A stretch of 64,000 nt of DNA from Rhodocollybia butyracea (lineage: Eukaryota; Basidiomycota; Agaricomycetes; Agaricales; Omphalotaceae). The stretch lies in the NCBI GenBank assembly GCA_015501585.1, contig JADNRY010000013.1, positions 124,001 through 188,000 on the forward strand, in the 5' to 3' direction. The notes below the pieces were generated by a model, which was not told the DNA's origin, searched no databases, and saw only the letters and a list, made by a program, of their open reading frames with translations. The number at the start of each line of letters is the position of its first letter. The stretch's first letter is position 1. This document shows, piece by piece, positions 11,292 through 24,194 of this stretch. The position numbers and the translations under genes were made by a program.

Positions 11292-13944
11292 ATGGCAAAA
11301 CTCACAGATACAACTGCAAGTTTCGCGGTAGGGCTCAACGAAGTAGATATGCAAGCGGATGCAGGGCTACAGAAACTGGGATATGAACAAGAAATGACTA
11401 GGGTATGTCAGAAATGGTACCAGACGAAAGGCTTTCAAAATTCAACCTTCATTAATTATTCAGACCCGAGGGCTCCCACATATCCTGTTCAGTGAGTGAT
11501 TGTGCTGTGTTACTCTGGCAAGTTCTGGAATGCTGTACCTAGTGACTTTAGGTATTTGCTACTATGTTCATCGTTCGCCAAAGCAAACTTACACATTCAC
11601 CAAGCGATAATGGCAGTTCGTAAGTGCCTTATAGAAGTATTGTTGATTCGTACTGTTACTAACGCTCCACAAATTTCAATATAAGCCTATGGCCTTGCTG
11701 CTCCAATCTCTACAGGACTCGTCGGCGGAGGGCCGGCTGTAATTTTCTGGGGGTACATATATACAGTTTCATGGTTCTGTTTCCTTCATTCCCTTTTGCA
11801 TTCAGATGGGTCCTCGTCTCAGTATTCACTATGCCACTCGCTCTTTCACTCGGAGAAATTTGCGCGAAATATCCTACATCCGCCGGCGCATACTACTGGT
11901 GTTACCGACTAGCCTCATCTCGAAACCGAATACTGGCAAGCTGGATCAATGGTTGGCTAACGATGGTCGGAGTTTGGACAGTCAGCCTTTCAGTTACGTT
12001 TGTGAGTATTGTAACCTTTTCCCTGAACTTGGGCCTTCCTTCCTTCCCTCTACCGAATGATAGACTGATTTATACAACTACCAGGGAACAGCACAGCTCC
12101 TTGTTGCTGGAGTGGAGATATTCCATCCGGAGTGGGTGGCTACAACCTGGGAGACATGTATGCCCCTGGGTCTACAACCTTGTTCATATAAGCTAGCTGA
12201 CTTACTGATAACAGACCTAATTTTTCTCGCCGTGCTTTTCACATCTATGGGAATTGGTATTCTCTTCAACGGGTTATTACCCCTACTTGATGTGAGCCCA
12301 GCATGTCATCATCGTCTTAGACAATGTTGACGCGTATGTAGATTATATCGGCCTGTTGGACTCTGCTTGGAACTCTCGGTGAACCTTCAATGTCAATCTG
12401 ACGCTGTGTTTTCAAATTGACTTCCGAATGACTTTGCGGCCTCAGTTATTCTAGTATGCCTCTCCACCAAAGCTGCTGTGGGGCGTCATTCTGCCGCTTT
12501 TGCACTCGGTCATTTCGATCCTTCACCGTCAGGATGGACAGCTGGGTGGTCCTTTTTTATCGGCCTACTCCCTGTAAGTTTGAGATCAAAGTTGACTGGA
12601 ACCCAGCTGAGTTGACTATGCAATTTAGCCAGGTGCGCATTGGTTGTCAAGTTTGAAGGACGTATGAATGTACTAAAAACCAACGTCTTCAAGCATACAC
12701 TTACTCTGCCATCGGAATGAGTACGTTTTTATTTGCCTAAGAGCATCCACAATGTCAAAATAGCCCCTCGCCGTTTTTCGTATACTTCACAGTCGCAAGC
12801 ATGGCCGAAGAAGTTCACAATCCTGTCTATCAACTTCCTAGAGCCATAGCTTGGTCAATTCCAATTGGGTTCTTAACAGGAGTATTTTTCCTATTACCAA
12901 TTTTGTTCACTCTCCCCGACATAGCTACACTGCTATCTGGTACGTCGTCGAGAATTGAGGTGTGTCTTGCTATCACTGAACTCCATCTAGTTCCTGGAGG
13001 CCAACCCATCGGTGTCATGTTCCAGATGATTATGGGATCTAAGGGTGGAGGCTTCGGGGTGGTAAGTGTCAGCAATCATAGTTCCCAAAGGAATCTAATC
13101 CTTGTATACTTTATGAATAGTGGCTTATCAGTAAGTGTCTACTTTATTCTTATACGGTTCTCATCCGTTGTAATTTCCTCCTTGGTCTTTCATGACTAGT
13201 CTTTGGAATCGGCATGTTCTGTGCCATCTCCATATGCTGTGCTGCTTCTCGTGCAACATGGGCTTTCTCGAGGGATAAAGCCATTCCACTGCATCACTTC
13301 TTCTCACGAGTCACTACTTTACGGATTTCCTCTTCATCTAGCAACGTACCTGTGCCACTAAACGCATACATCTTATCCACAACTATCCAACTTCTCCTCG
13401 GGCTCATTTATCTTGGATCCAGTGCCGCATTTAACGCTTTCGTAGGCGTGGCAGTAATGTGCCTTGGAGCAAGTTATGCAATGCCCGTCTTCATATCGCT
13501 AATTAATGGCCGCGAAGCGATGGTAGATTCACCTTTCCCTCTAGGGAAACGGCGAGGGTTCATTATCAATTTGTCTGCCGTCCTTTGGGTTTGTTTTGAA
13601 ATAGTGCTGTTTTCCATGCCTGCGGTGGTCCCAGTGACTAAATCATCAATGAGTGAGTCTCGGTCCATACGGGCATTTCTTCTCCGAGATTGCATCTTTT
13701 TTACATTTTTATTGGCAGATTACGCCTCGGTCGTATTTGTAGGATTTGGTCTGATCAGTGCGATTTGGTATCTCGTTAGTAAGTGCTCTCCAGGTTCTTA
13801 TAACGCTATGCTCACCAAGAAAAAGGTGGAAGGCATCATTACCAGGGACCACCCGTACCCGTGACATCAAGCCCAGTGGAGTTTAGTCATGCAGCTGTGG
13901 CACCGATAGATTATGAGGAGAAGATTAGTACTGAAAAAGATTGA
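11292..13944 (+). CDS. Amino-acid/GABA permease of the APC family
   Basis: A plasma-membrane proton-coupled amino-acid or GABA importer of the APC superfamily with about 12 membrane segments. The start MAKLTDTT leads to LQKLGYEQEMTR, a typical N-terminus of this subfamily. Early exons are 11292-11402, 11464-11491, 11543-11551 (9 nt), 11605-11619 (15 nt) and 11686 onward; joined they read TRGLPHILFMTLAIMAVPYG, the conserved first membrane helix. Later blocks include LSLGEICAKYPTSAGAYYWC, SWINGWLTMVGVW, MAEEVHNPVYQLPRAIAWSI, the TWAFSRDKAIP motif and a final hydrophobic stretch. The last intron ends at ACCAG before GPPVPVTSSP, placing the stop at 13942-13944. Neighbours are other nutrient genes. 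Substrate is inferred from family only. Confidence 0.85.
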
Positions 13945-14187
13945 CAATCGGTGTTGCCTGGTGTTGCTTTCCTCAAACGGCCCGACGTTGAATCAATAAG
14001 CAGGAAAGAGGGCGGACGTTAGGATGGAAGGAAGGAAGGAAGGAATCTTATTGCACGGAAAGACGCTACGCAGATCACTTGTTACTCCAAAGTGTGCCTT
14101 TCGGTAATAGCTCGGAGAGATGAAGGGCCTGTGATATCTATGTATAAGAAATGAACTTTGGTTTGCAAATGCTACCAATCTACAACA

Positions 14188-15925
14188 ATGAAGCCCATCA
14201 CTGCTATCGCTCTCCTCATGGCGATCACAATCTTCCCTATTGCGAGCTCATCCTCAAATGAGGTATCAGAGTTAGCCATCAGTAAGGATGACCCTCAAAT
14301 CTATTACCATGGTCTGCTATCTCCTAAGCAGAGTCGAGTAAATACTGATTGAATGGATAAATAGGTCGCTGGGATGATACTACTTGGTGGTAAGTGCTCG
14401 AATTCAACTATCCTCGCAACTAACGAACAATGTCATAATCGAACTGTGGCCAGGGCGAGTTCTGGTCTCAAATTACACATCCAGAACTTGCAAACACTTT
14501 CCTTGGAATTGGGTCCTATCACGACTACTCCTCTGGTGTCGATGGGTGTTTCACTTAACTATGGCGACTTCACTACGGTCAATGTGTCTGAAGGTTTAAA
14601 CAGCATTATTAATCTGCCTGCCCCTTTATCCGATAAGGAAGCAGTCGTTCGTCTCAACGTAGAGGGATGGCAAAATAATCGCATCAATCTCGAAAATATC
14701 TTACTCAATTCAGTGCGTTCCGTGACCACGATGTTATATTTATTGATGATATTGTGCTCAAATACTTACTAGGATGCGAAGCTCGTGCCTTACACACCTT
14801 CGAATCTAGTTTTTCAGTTCATAGGTGACTCACTCTCTGCTGTAGGTCAAGAATCACTCAACCCATAGATATGAAGTATGACATACCCCGCTTTACAGGG
14901 CCAATTTTTACCGGAAGGAGTTGATCAGGCTTGGCCTTTTTTGACGGGCGAACACTTCAAAGCTGAACATAATATCAATGCACAGCCGGGTGCAGCTTTA
15001 ACGGTATGTTACCGTCCAAATAAGTACCTACTACCAGAGATTCTCTACTAACCCTCTAGCTCTTCAGGATATTGTTTCATTTGGAAACGAACATGGAGTG
15101 TCGTTCCAATTCTTTAGAGTAAGCTGAGCATTGCCTTGTCTGGTATAACAAAACAAAATTAGAAGCTGAACTTTGCAGACGGAAGATACTGGTTATTTCG
15201 ACACCACAGACCACAATTTTACCACTCCTTGGGACTTCCAAAGGGATAAGCCTTCACCTACACACATTGTAATTCACATTGGGTAAGTGGTACTCCGCGC
15301 TTTGGCATTTCCCGATTTGATTCACGTATCCTGAAAGTGCCAATGATGCATCACAGAATATTTCAGATACAGAGTTTGTACAGGTAGGCTCAGAAAATTT
15401 TAATTTACAGAGGTGGAAGCTAATAAACGTAGGTGTACTTCAACTTTTTGACTCGCCTTCGCACGATATACACAAATCAGCCGATCTTTGTCTTCACTCC
15501 AGTAAGTATTTCACTCTGACCTTACTCGTATGCTGCCTTGGTACTGAAATCAGTAATTAGTGGGGGTGGCCAAACGCCGACGGAAGTATCAGCCAATACT
15601 ACCAAGGACAATACCAGATCATCGTTGACCAGAGGCAAGTCGTGACGGCAATGTTGTTCGCTTTCATAGTTGATCAATATAACTCTCAGACACGAAATTG
15701 GGGATGATCAAGTCTTTTTGGTAAACACGACTGGATGGGTTACTTGGGAAGATGTTTTCCCTGCGTAAGTTTGCAATTTTCATGATTCAGTAATGCTAAT
15801 GACCAAATCTAAATAGAAATCAACATCCAACCGTCGAAGGACATCAAAAGATCACCAGATTGTTCACCAGCTGGCTTCTGAAATGGGGTTTGAGTCCCAA
15901 ATCTGAATGGGCAACACCAGTGTAA
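14188..15925 (+). CDS. Secreted SGNH-type esterase with N-terminal beta domain
   Basis: A secreted esterase of the SGNH (GDSL-like) fold, with an N-terminal beta-sandwich-like region as in carbohydrate esterase family 2, which deacetylates plant polysaccharides. MKPITAIALLMAITIFPIAS is a clear signal peptide. Many short exons follow (14188-14311, 14365-14389, 14454 onward and others). Key blocks are the nucleophile block FQFIGDSLSA, then PEGVDQAWPFLTGEHF, the oxyanion block VIHIGANDAS, FVFTPWGWPNADGS, and a C-terminal NQHPTVEGH carrying the catalytic His. In the best splice join the residue three before the His is Ala (ANQHP), where SGNH proteins usually have Asp. CE2 enzymes with a Ser-His dyad are known, so this may be normal. 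The product is about 400 residues. Placement in CE2 is moderate; SGNH esterase is strong. Confidence 0.8.
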
Positions 15926-15986
15926 CATCGCGAAAGAAGAAATAGGGAAATAAGGGACAGTAGATACAGGCTACCTCAGAGAATCG

Positions 15987-18204
15987 TTAAGTTGTAAATT
16001 TAAAGAGCAAACTTCTATTTCCTTTTTCGCCTACTATCATCTCTTCCCGCCGCTTGCCCTCCTCGCTGAGTTTCGAGTACAGCTCAATATTTCGGCGATT
16101 ACGATATGCATAGTAGAATTTCTGGACAAACCAAAGGCACAGAGCAGTTGCGGCGAAAGCGATATTGATAGTATTTCCTGTAAGATAATCTGGTGCATCT
16201 GAAGCTTGGTATATTTGAGATCCCCACACTAAGTTGGTACGAAATTAGAGTGTCTACATCAGTACTAGTGGGTACGTTACCTCCATAAATATTGGCAGCA
16301 AAGATCACACATCCAGACGCTAACGTTCGTTTTCCATTGCTCCTGCATTATATAAAGATTAGTACATACCAAGGTCTCCACTCAATGACCATACTTGCCC
16401 TGTGTTCTCAGACATCCATGCGATGTTCAAAGGGTGAGTAAATGGCCAAGAAGCAACGACAAGGGCCGCAAGGTATCTAGATATGACAACCTTCGTATCT
16501 TGGGCATTTGCACTCCAAGGGAAAGTACGTACTTGACGCCTTTGTTCGCATCTGCGGGGAGAACGCGAAGAAATATCCATCCTACAAGCTGCCATGCCGC
16601 TGTGGATTTATCAAAATCCAGTCTTAAAGATTAAGGGAGCTCTGAAAAATGGGAGAGAACTACCTGCGAATGCCCCATGGTATCCTCGCTCGCGAATTCT
16701 ATCGGAGTGCCAAACACATGCGATCATAGTACAACATTGAAGAACGTAGGGCGGTGCTGTAAGAGCGTTGGCAACATATACGGAAAAGTCGAAACTTTTG
16801 ATCACCGACGGGAGATCTAACAAGCGTTGAACTTATGAAATATGTGAAGGCATACTAGGACTGACAAATGCTCAAAGGAGTGGTGGGGGTCAGACCGATT
16901 GTCGTAATGATAAGATGTCCCCACAATCCAATGTCGGTTGCAGCGTCCTTGACGTCGGACCATTGTACGCGCGACCTATAATATAGTTACTATTGAGTGA
17001 GGTGGCTGACAGCCCAGATACGCACTCATAATCACGCTTTGAAGGATCATCGCGTACAATACGAGTAACTGCGATGCGAACTTCTTTTTCGCTGAACCAG
17101 GGCTTCCATCCCCGAATTCCACCCTTAGTAAGCGTAGAGTTCCTTGGTAAATAAAACCTACGTTGAAAAGGGAAAGAATATCCATTAGCAGTAGAAGCAG
17201 TTGGAAGCATAACGTACCAAGTGAGTATCGAGATTACAACCGTGATGATCCCGTCGATTAAGAACAACCTATACATCCAAATGGGTCGTTAACGTATATC
17301 AAAATGTGCCTAGCGGGAAAAATAAGAACCATTTCCAGCCCTCTAGACCGGCTACGCCCTGCAGCTGTAGCAGGCCACTGGCCATTAATCCACTAACAGC
17401 ACTCGCGATGGTTTGTACACCCCAGAACCACCCTAATCGGGTAGCGAGTTCTGTCCCCTTGTAGAAGGAACCTAGATATATAAGAGTAGCTGGAATCACC
17501 CCGCCTTCTGTAATGGCGATCACTGATGATTTGGTAAGGAAGGATAGTTAGGAAGTGTGGCTCATTGTAGAAGTCACTTACTACATCGAACTAGGTGAGA
17601 TGTTAGATTTGAACCTACTTGACCAACATTGTACGCACTTACCAGTTAGGAAGCCGCCTTTATTTGTGATCAAAGCATGTGACATAGTAACCAAACCCCA
17701 GCAGAACATCGTGAACGGGATCCCTTCAGAGAGCATGATAAGTGAGTGACACGAGTGGGGAGGAAAGCATTACTTACATCTCGCAGGATGAACGATCTTG
17801 CATACTACCGCTCCAGCCAGACAGGAAAAACTAAACAGTATAGAATAAATGGAGACTGCCAGATTGACTGTATCAGTGTTGAATCCAAGATCGGCAGGTA
17901 AATTGTCCGAAACAGCGTTGGAGAGGTTCGTTCGGTCCATGTTCAGGACAAAAGTAGTGAGAAGTACCCAAGGAAAGAGTCTAGTGTCGAGAGTGCGGAT
18001 GATCTTTGCTTCTTCTTCGCGTGTATATGTGAGGTTTGGGATGAAGAAGGGGCTATCGGAGGAGGTAGAGGTGTCTGTCTTGGTGGGATCCCCGTCGAGA
18101 AAGTCAACATCGTTCGGGTCGTCCGAGACCTCCCTTTCCGCAAATTCTGACCGAGAATACCTCTCGCTGCTCTCAATCTCCGAATCCTGGGGTGGCAGCG
18201 ACAT
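15987..18204 (-). CDS. MFS permease, allantoate/nicotinate (ACS) family, copy 1
   Basis: A 12-helix major facilitator of the anion:cation symporter family (Dal5/Tna1-like), importing small organic anions such as allantoate, nicotinate or other vitamins; substrate unknown. The N-terminus is acidic and Ser/Thr-rich, followed by TREEEAKIIRTLDTRLFPWV, LNMDRTNLSNAVSDNLPADL, EGIPFTMFCWGL, VIAITEGGVIPATLIYLGSF, a central loop RGWKPWFSEKEVRIAVTRIV, and SVIKSFDFSVYVANALTAPP. It ends in a cytoplasmic Arg/Lys/Glu-rich tail closing with KGNRSLLFKFTT. About nine exons are visible by ORF pieces. It lies tail to head with a close paralogue (18940-21113), a tandem duplication. Start chosen at the ATG of MSLPPQDSEIE. 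Confidence 0.85.
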
Positions 18205-18939
18205 AGCTACGTGGAAAGCCGCTGACCAATATTGAAAGAAGCGTTTCCATTATATATAGTAGAAGGGTACTTTTAGCCATCTTGGGTTTAAGTTTGGTGG
18301 TGCTGTCAGATGCACTTTAAGAGTTCCTTAGCCCAGTACCTGGTCTGTGTCGCCCGGACCCACCGTTCAAACGTTCATCCTAGTCCGCGATAAGTTGTGA
18401 AGTGATGTACGTAGGAGATAAGTAGGCTGGCCGATACCGTGCGAACACTTATCCTTTTGTGATGCTTCGATACTGATTTTATCTTTCAGTCACTACAAAG
18501 CTCTCAGAGGACACGGAAAACACGCCAGCCTACCAGCTGTCACAGCCATCGGGGAAATAATTGAAACTCAACTATAAAATCGAATTCGACAACGAAGCGC
18601 GTTGCATGAAAACTTACGAGCACTTTGTCGGTATGGCGTCTCATCCAGGTTCACTAGCAGCTTTTGCATCAGCGGCGTCAATGAATTTGGAGGCTTTCTA
18701 GCAAGACCCACATCTCATGTTCAGGACAATCAATGACGAAGAAAACCGGCGCCTACCCAGGTTCGACCTCTTCTAAAAATACATCGTCAATGTCGAGATC
18801 GAGCTTAGGCTTGTTATGGAGCTGACACCATTTACCGATGGGGGCGCCGGGCCAAGCCCAAGCAAAAACACGTTTAAATCATTCCCAAGACATACTACAA
18901 CTCAACCCATAGCCAGCTTATTGTTTTCAACCAGAAGAT
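18205..18939. other. Intergenic region between the two tandem permeases
   Basis: It should hold the promoter of copy 1 and the 3' end of copy 2. No coding frame or RNA gene was recognised. Confidence 0.5.
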
Positions 18940-21113
18940 TCATGTTGTAAACCGGAAGAGCATACTTCTATTTCCTTTTACCTCTGCCATCATCTCTTCC
19001 CGCCGCTTTTCCTCCTCACTGAGTTTTAAGAATGCTTCGGCATTACGGCGATTGCGGTATGCGTAGTAAGCTTTTTGGATGAACCAAAGGCAGAGAGCAG
19101 CTCCGGCGAAGACAATATTGATTGTGTTTCCTGTATGATAATCTGGTGCATCTGAAGCTCGGTATATTTGAGATCCCCATACTATTCGACGGTCAAGTAT
19201 AGTTAAATTCATGGCGCTAACAAGCTCACCTCCGTAAATGTTGGCGGCAAAAATCACACATCCAGAGGCTAGGGTTCGCTTTCCAATGCTCCTGCAATCT
19301 ATCATTAATATACTTATAGCAAGGCCAAAACAGAGACAATACTTGCCCTGTGTTTTCAGACATCCAAGCGATGTTCAAAGGATGAGTATAGGGCCAGCAA
19401 GTGACGAGAAGTGCCGCAAAGTATCTGGATCAGGAGGGCGTTTTAATTTTGTATCCTTGTCGGGTTTAAAAAGGGAAAGTACCCACCGGACACCCTTGCT
19501 TGTATCTGTAGGCAGAACGCGAAGCAATATCCAGCCTGCAAGCTGCCATGCCGCTGTAGGTTTATAACTATCGGTTATCGATAATTCACAAAAAACGAGA
19601 GGAGACGCTACCTCCGAATGCACCATGGTATCCTCGCTCGCAAAATTTGTCCGAGTGCCAAATAAACAAAACAGTGGTGCAACATTGGAGGACGTAGGGT
19701 GGTGCGGTGAGAGCGTTGGCAACAAACACGGAAAAATCGAAGGTTTTGATGACAGACGGGAGATCTGTAGAGGAAAAGATTAAGCTACCTTTCTTTCAGA
19801 GTAGAGGAATAATTTACAAACGCTCAAGGGACTTGTAGGAGTAAGGCCAATCACTGTAATGAGGAGATGTCCCCATAGTCCAAAGTCGGTTGCAGCATCT
19901 TTAATGTCAGCCCATTGTACACGCGATCTATAACAAGATGAGAATCGAGGATGCGAGGCCAGTTGCCTAAACACGCACTCGTATTGACGCTTTGAAGGAT
20001 CATCGCGTACAAGACGGGTCACTGCAATACGGACTTCTCTTTCACTGAACCAGGGCTTCCATCCACGAATCCCACCCCGAGTGCGCGTGGCATTTCTTGG
20101 TAAGTAGAACCTACGAAAATAAACTCGTCAGTGCTATAATTGAGTACTTTTGGGTAGAGGAAGAAGAGTACCAAGTGAGTACGGAAACTACAACCGTGAT
20201 GATTCCATCGACTAAAAAAAGCCTATGCAGGTGAATGTAATTCAGTGTATGTCTAAATTTGCTTGGGGAAAAATGAGAACCATTTCCAGCCTTCCAGACC
20301 GGATACGCCCCGCAATTGCAGTAATCCACTGGCCATTAATCCACTGACAGCACTCGCAATAGTTTGTACACCCCAGAACCACGCCAATCGGGTAGCGAGC
20401 TCTGTCCCTTTGTAGAAAGAACCTAGGTATATAAGAGTAGCTGGAATTACTCCCCCTTCTGTGACGGCGATCACTGATGATAGGGAAACGACGCAACAGG
20501 TTGGAAAGTTCGTAATTCACTGTGAAAGTCGCTTACTACATCGAACTAGGTGAAATGTCAGACTTGAGCCTTATTGATCACATTGTCCATGATTCTCACC
20601 AGTCAAATATCCACTTTTGTTTTTAATCAGAGCATGCGACATGGTGACCAAGCCCCAGCAGAACATTGTAAATGGGATCCCTTCAATGCGCGAAGAGAGC
20701 CCAGTAAGTAATTGGCTCGAACGGGGAAGAACAGTATTGCTTACATCTCGCAGGATGAACAATCTTGCATGCTACCGCTCCAGTCAGGCAAGATAAACTA
20801 AACAGTACAGAATAAATGGCCGTTGCAAGGTTGACTGTGTTGGTGTTGAATCCAAGATCAGCAGGTAAATTGTCCGAAATAGCGTTGGACAGATTTGTTC
20901 GGTCCATGTTCAGGACAAAAGTAGTGAGGAGCACCCAAGGAAAGAGTCTGGTGTCGAGAGTGCGGATGACCCTTGTTTCTTCTTCGCGTGTATATGTGAG
21001 GGTTGGGATGAAGAAAGGATTATCGGAGAAGGCAGAAGTGTCAGTCTTGGTTGCATCGTCGATACTCTGAGGGTTGAATTCATTGAAGCTGCCGATATTC
21101 TTTTCTGGCGCAT
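18940..21113 (-). CDS. MFS permease, allantoate/nicotinate (ACS) family, copy 2
   Basis: A tandem paralogue of the gene at 15987-18204, with the same exon pattern and near-identical blocks: TREEETRVIRTLDTRLFPWV, LNMDRTNLSNAISDNLPADL, VIAVTEGGVIPATLIYLGSF, RGWKPWFSEREVRIAVTRLV and a tail KGNRSMLFRFTT. It is an importer of small organic anions by family. The 5' end is unclear: upstream of the frame that codes PEKNIGSFNEFN, TGA comes before any in-frame ATG. A plausible ATG (MLQEELLPQ) sits in another frame just upstream, so either a small first exon is missing from my model or the copy has a frame lesion. The start coordinate is therefore approximate. The rest of the frame looks intact and under protein-level constraint. 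Confidence 0.75.
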
Positions 21114-21791
21114 CTAACTGGGAACGTTCTCACCGCCCTCGAGCACCTGTGGAAGTAATTCTTCTTGCAACATGGCGAACTCGAGTAGTCGACAAGTAGA
21201 AGGAGCTGTATCTCTTTAATGCTTCTCCCTTTCTCCCTATCGTCGTTCAATGATGAAATTGCGCAATGTTGTTGCATATATTTCTACCCGTGTTACCTCT
21301 ATTGAGGATAAGCACACCTTGTAATTTGAACGGATACAGATTCTAGTTCGCATGGTCTTCATCCTTGACATTTGCACGCATTAGTATCCTCTCAAATGTT
21401 GAAAGATTACGTATGAGTGCGCAGTTCAGCGAAGCTAAAGTGCATATGCAACGCTTCTCGTCTCCCCGGACTCCGATAGCTTTGCAATCCAGGACCATAG
21501 TATTTTTGTCGAGCTCGTCATGTGCCGACTGGGCAGCTCATGATGAGGTCGGATGAGGTAGGTCTTGCGACAGTTACTAACTTACTATTGTAGCCTTGCT
21601 TCTCTTATCGCCAGGAGCTGAAGCGCGCAACTGAATGAATCGGAGAACAATTGTAAGCAATATCGGTGATATGAGTGTATACCGAGTCTGGAGTCAGGTA
21701 CACATATTTCTGTCATAGTTGGTCCTTCACTTTCGCCTAGGCCAGAGATGGAACCATCACAAACTCTAGGACTTGAAAGCTTGAACCGTAG
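21114..21791. other. Intergenic region between permease copy 2 and the flavin monooxygenase
   Basis: Upstream flank of permease copy 2 and 3' flank of the monooxygenase. No other gene was seen; short open frames here look fortuitous. Confidence 0.45.
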
Positions 21792-24194
21792 TCAAACGCT
21801 CTGCATCCTCAACATTACTCTTTCTCGCCCTAGTTCCTTGATTGTCCCAACTTCGATGGGCTTGAATAACCACGTCAACGCGTTGCCTCCAGTACGAGCT
21901 TTACCGTGGGGTAATCCCATATCTCGCAGCAGGTCATCGCAGTATTGAGGCCAGCTATTATAGAATGTGAGCGACTGGGTATAACGAGATGCAAGGTATA
22001 GCACGCATAGTAAGAAGAAAGCAACTTACCTCCAAAACTGAATATCACTACTATGACTCTCATTCGTCCAATGCAGCATATCTGGATACCTTCTCCTCAA
22101 CCACGCAGAAGTACGCTCCGTAGTCTGAATCGCTTCCTTTACCGTTGCGGGTATTTTTAAGAAAGGATCCTCAAGAAAGTATGAGGATATCCAGTGGGCA
22201 GTGGTTTCGAATACATAGCCGTTATTCGCAGAGAACTATGGGTGGGGAGATAGGACTAACAGGATGGATTGGATAACGGTGAAAATCTACTTACCACAGC
22301 TCCATTGATAGCCAAATCCTTTTTTAATATACTCCTAGCTGGAATGATTCCTCTGTATATACAACTCATCCACTCTTGATTTGCTCTAAATGACGGAGCA
22401 AGATGTTTGCGCAACTCAATGGGATTCAAAAAATGGACAACTCACGGAAGAGCTGAAGGAGGATCTCGCATTGACGTATACCCCTTCCACTCATCGTCGT
22501 AAGAATCAAGTGGAACGTATTGTGGAGGGTATTTTCCGAGACCAATTTGATCAATCGTCTTGGCTGATTGAAGAATGTAAGCCCCGGATGATAGTTGGAA
22601 AACAAGTGAGAGAGCTTATCAACATACCATCAAATAAATCTACCCAAGACGACTCGTACCCCGTCGCCAGAACTATCGCGTCCGCCCGAACCACTTTCCC
22701 ACTACTCAAGACAAGAGATCTTTTATCCTGGCCGAATCCAATGGCTCTAGCTGGAGCCTCGATATGTATTTTCCCCAAGTTTGCAAGAACATGAAAGCCA
22801 TTTCCTCTCCGGCAGACCTCATCGTTCACTCGAAGACTCCAGAAGGGGTCTTGACATAGGCGAAGAGGTGATGTAGATGGGATTTGGAAAGATTTGAACT
22901 AGGAGAGAAGGGAGTCAGTAGTTGCAAGAGAGGCACATAAAATTGGATACTTACGGAGTAGTTTGATACAGCATTAAATATTCCCCGTACGATCTTACCA
23001 CCGAGCCAAGTCCTATGTAGGAAACGCCTACATAATGTCAATTATGTGGAAATAGAGAAGACAGCAAGCATACTCCACAGAAGTTCTCAGTTCTATATGA
23101 GGGCTTAGTACACCCATTAGTCTGTGAAAGTGAATAAAATCAGCCACAAACCTTTGATAAAGTAGTATCGCTTGACTTACCGGCTCTTTCGAATCCTGTC
23201 CGAAAGTTGGGTCATCGAAGCAATAAACGCGTCTGTTTTTTCGTATACCATACACACATTTCTACGGTGGCCCTCGTTGGCGAGGTACGTTGCGATATCT
23301 TGGGCCGACTTGCCTCCGCCGATGACGACCACAACACCGGGTTCATTGTTATGACCAAGGCTGCAAGCGGAACTCGAGGGGGAATCAGAATTGGATGGTC
23401 CCACGACGCTGAATATGGCATCCAAGTTGGAACGAAACTGGGAAGAGTGGACGACAGGACCGCGAAATCCGGCAGCTTGAACAGCAGAAGGAGAAAAAGT
23501 GGCGGGGACACGGGGCTTATGGCATCCCTACAGCGGGAGTAAGAAGAAAGAGCGGCAGGAATAAAGGACGCATACTCCAGTACACAACACGATCCTATGG
23601 AAACCCATTCTGTCGACTTGATCTGCGCCTTTGCTTAGATAGGATACAACCCAGTTGGGTGGGTCCGAGTCAAAAGGCGGTTTAGGACGTGCGATGTTCA
23701 CAACCTCAGTTTCATAGCTGATTCGATCGCGAAGGTAGGTATCGGCAAATTTTTCAAAGTAGAATTGCATGTCTTCAGCACTGAGCCGAGCTCTTTTTGG
23801 ATCTCGAGATGGATGTTTGGGCATTTCAAGAGATGAAAAACGGTAGTCGCCGAAGAGACTGAATAGGATATAGTCCAGCAGTGTAATCACTGAATTGAAG
23901 GAGAAAGACCCACTTGTTTATAAAGACGCCTGAATATATTTTACTATATTCCCAAACTCCACCCGGTTGACTATCTTTTGAGAATACACGGACGTTGGTA
24001 AAGCCATCTTTGATCAGTATATGGGCAGTGATGAGTCCTGCGGCTCCAGAGCCAATAACAAGGACAGATTTGTGCAAGTTGTGTCTCGTGTTTGCGGAGG
24101 ACAGGGTGTACATCGGATAGTTTGAGTGGTCATAGTAGTCATCGTCAGAGATGTTGAGGGTACGACTGCTGGTTGTGGAGCTAGAAGACGCCAT
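21792..24194 (-). CDS. Flavin-containing monooxygenase (FMO-like)
   Basis: An FAD- and NADPH-dependent monooxygenase of the FMO type, oxidising nitrogen or sulfur in small molecules; substrate unknown. The start is MASSSSTTSSRTLNIS. About 40 residues in lies the FAD-binding motif VLVIGSGAAG (GxGxxG). Further on are GGVW, the FMO fingerprint FRGPVVHSSQF (FxGxxxHxxxF type), the second nucleotide motif VVVVIGGGKSAQDIA, and an ATGY block near VLATGYESSW. The C-terminal part ends with GTIKELGRERVMLRMQSV. Eight or more exons are visible as frame pieces. There is no signal peptide, so it is likely cytosolic. It lies between the permease pair and a secreted glycosidase-like gene; a P450 is 4 kb further on, but there is no clear cluster. 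Confidence 0.82.
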
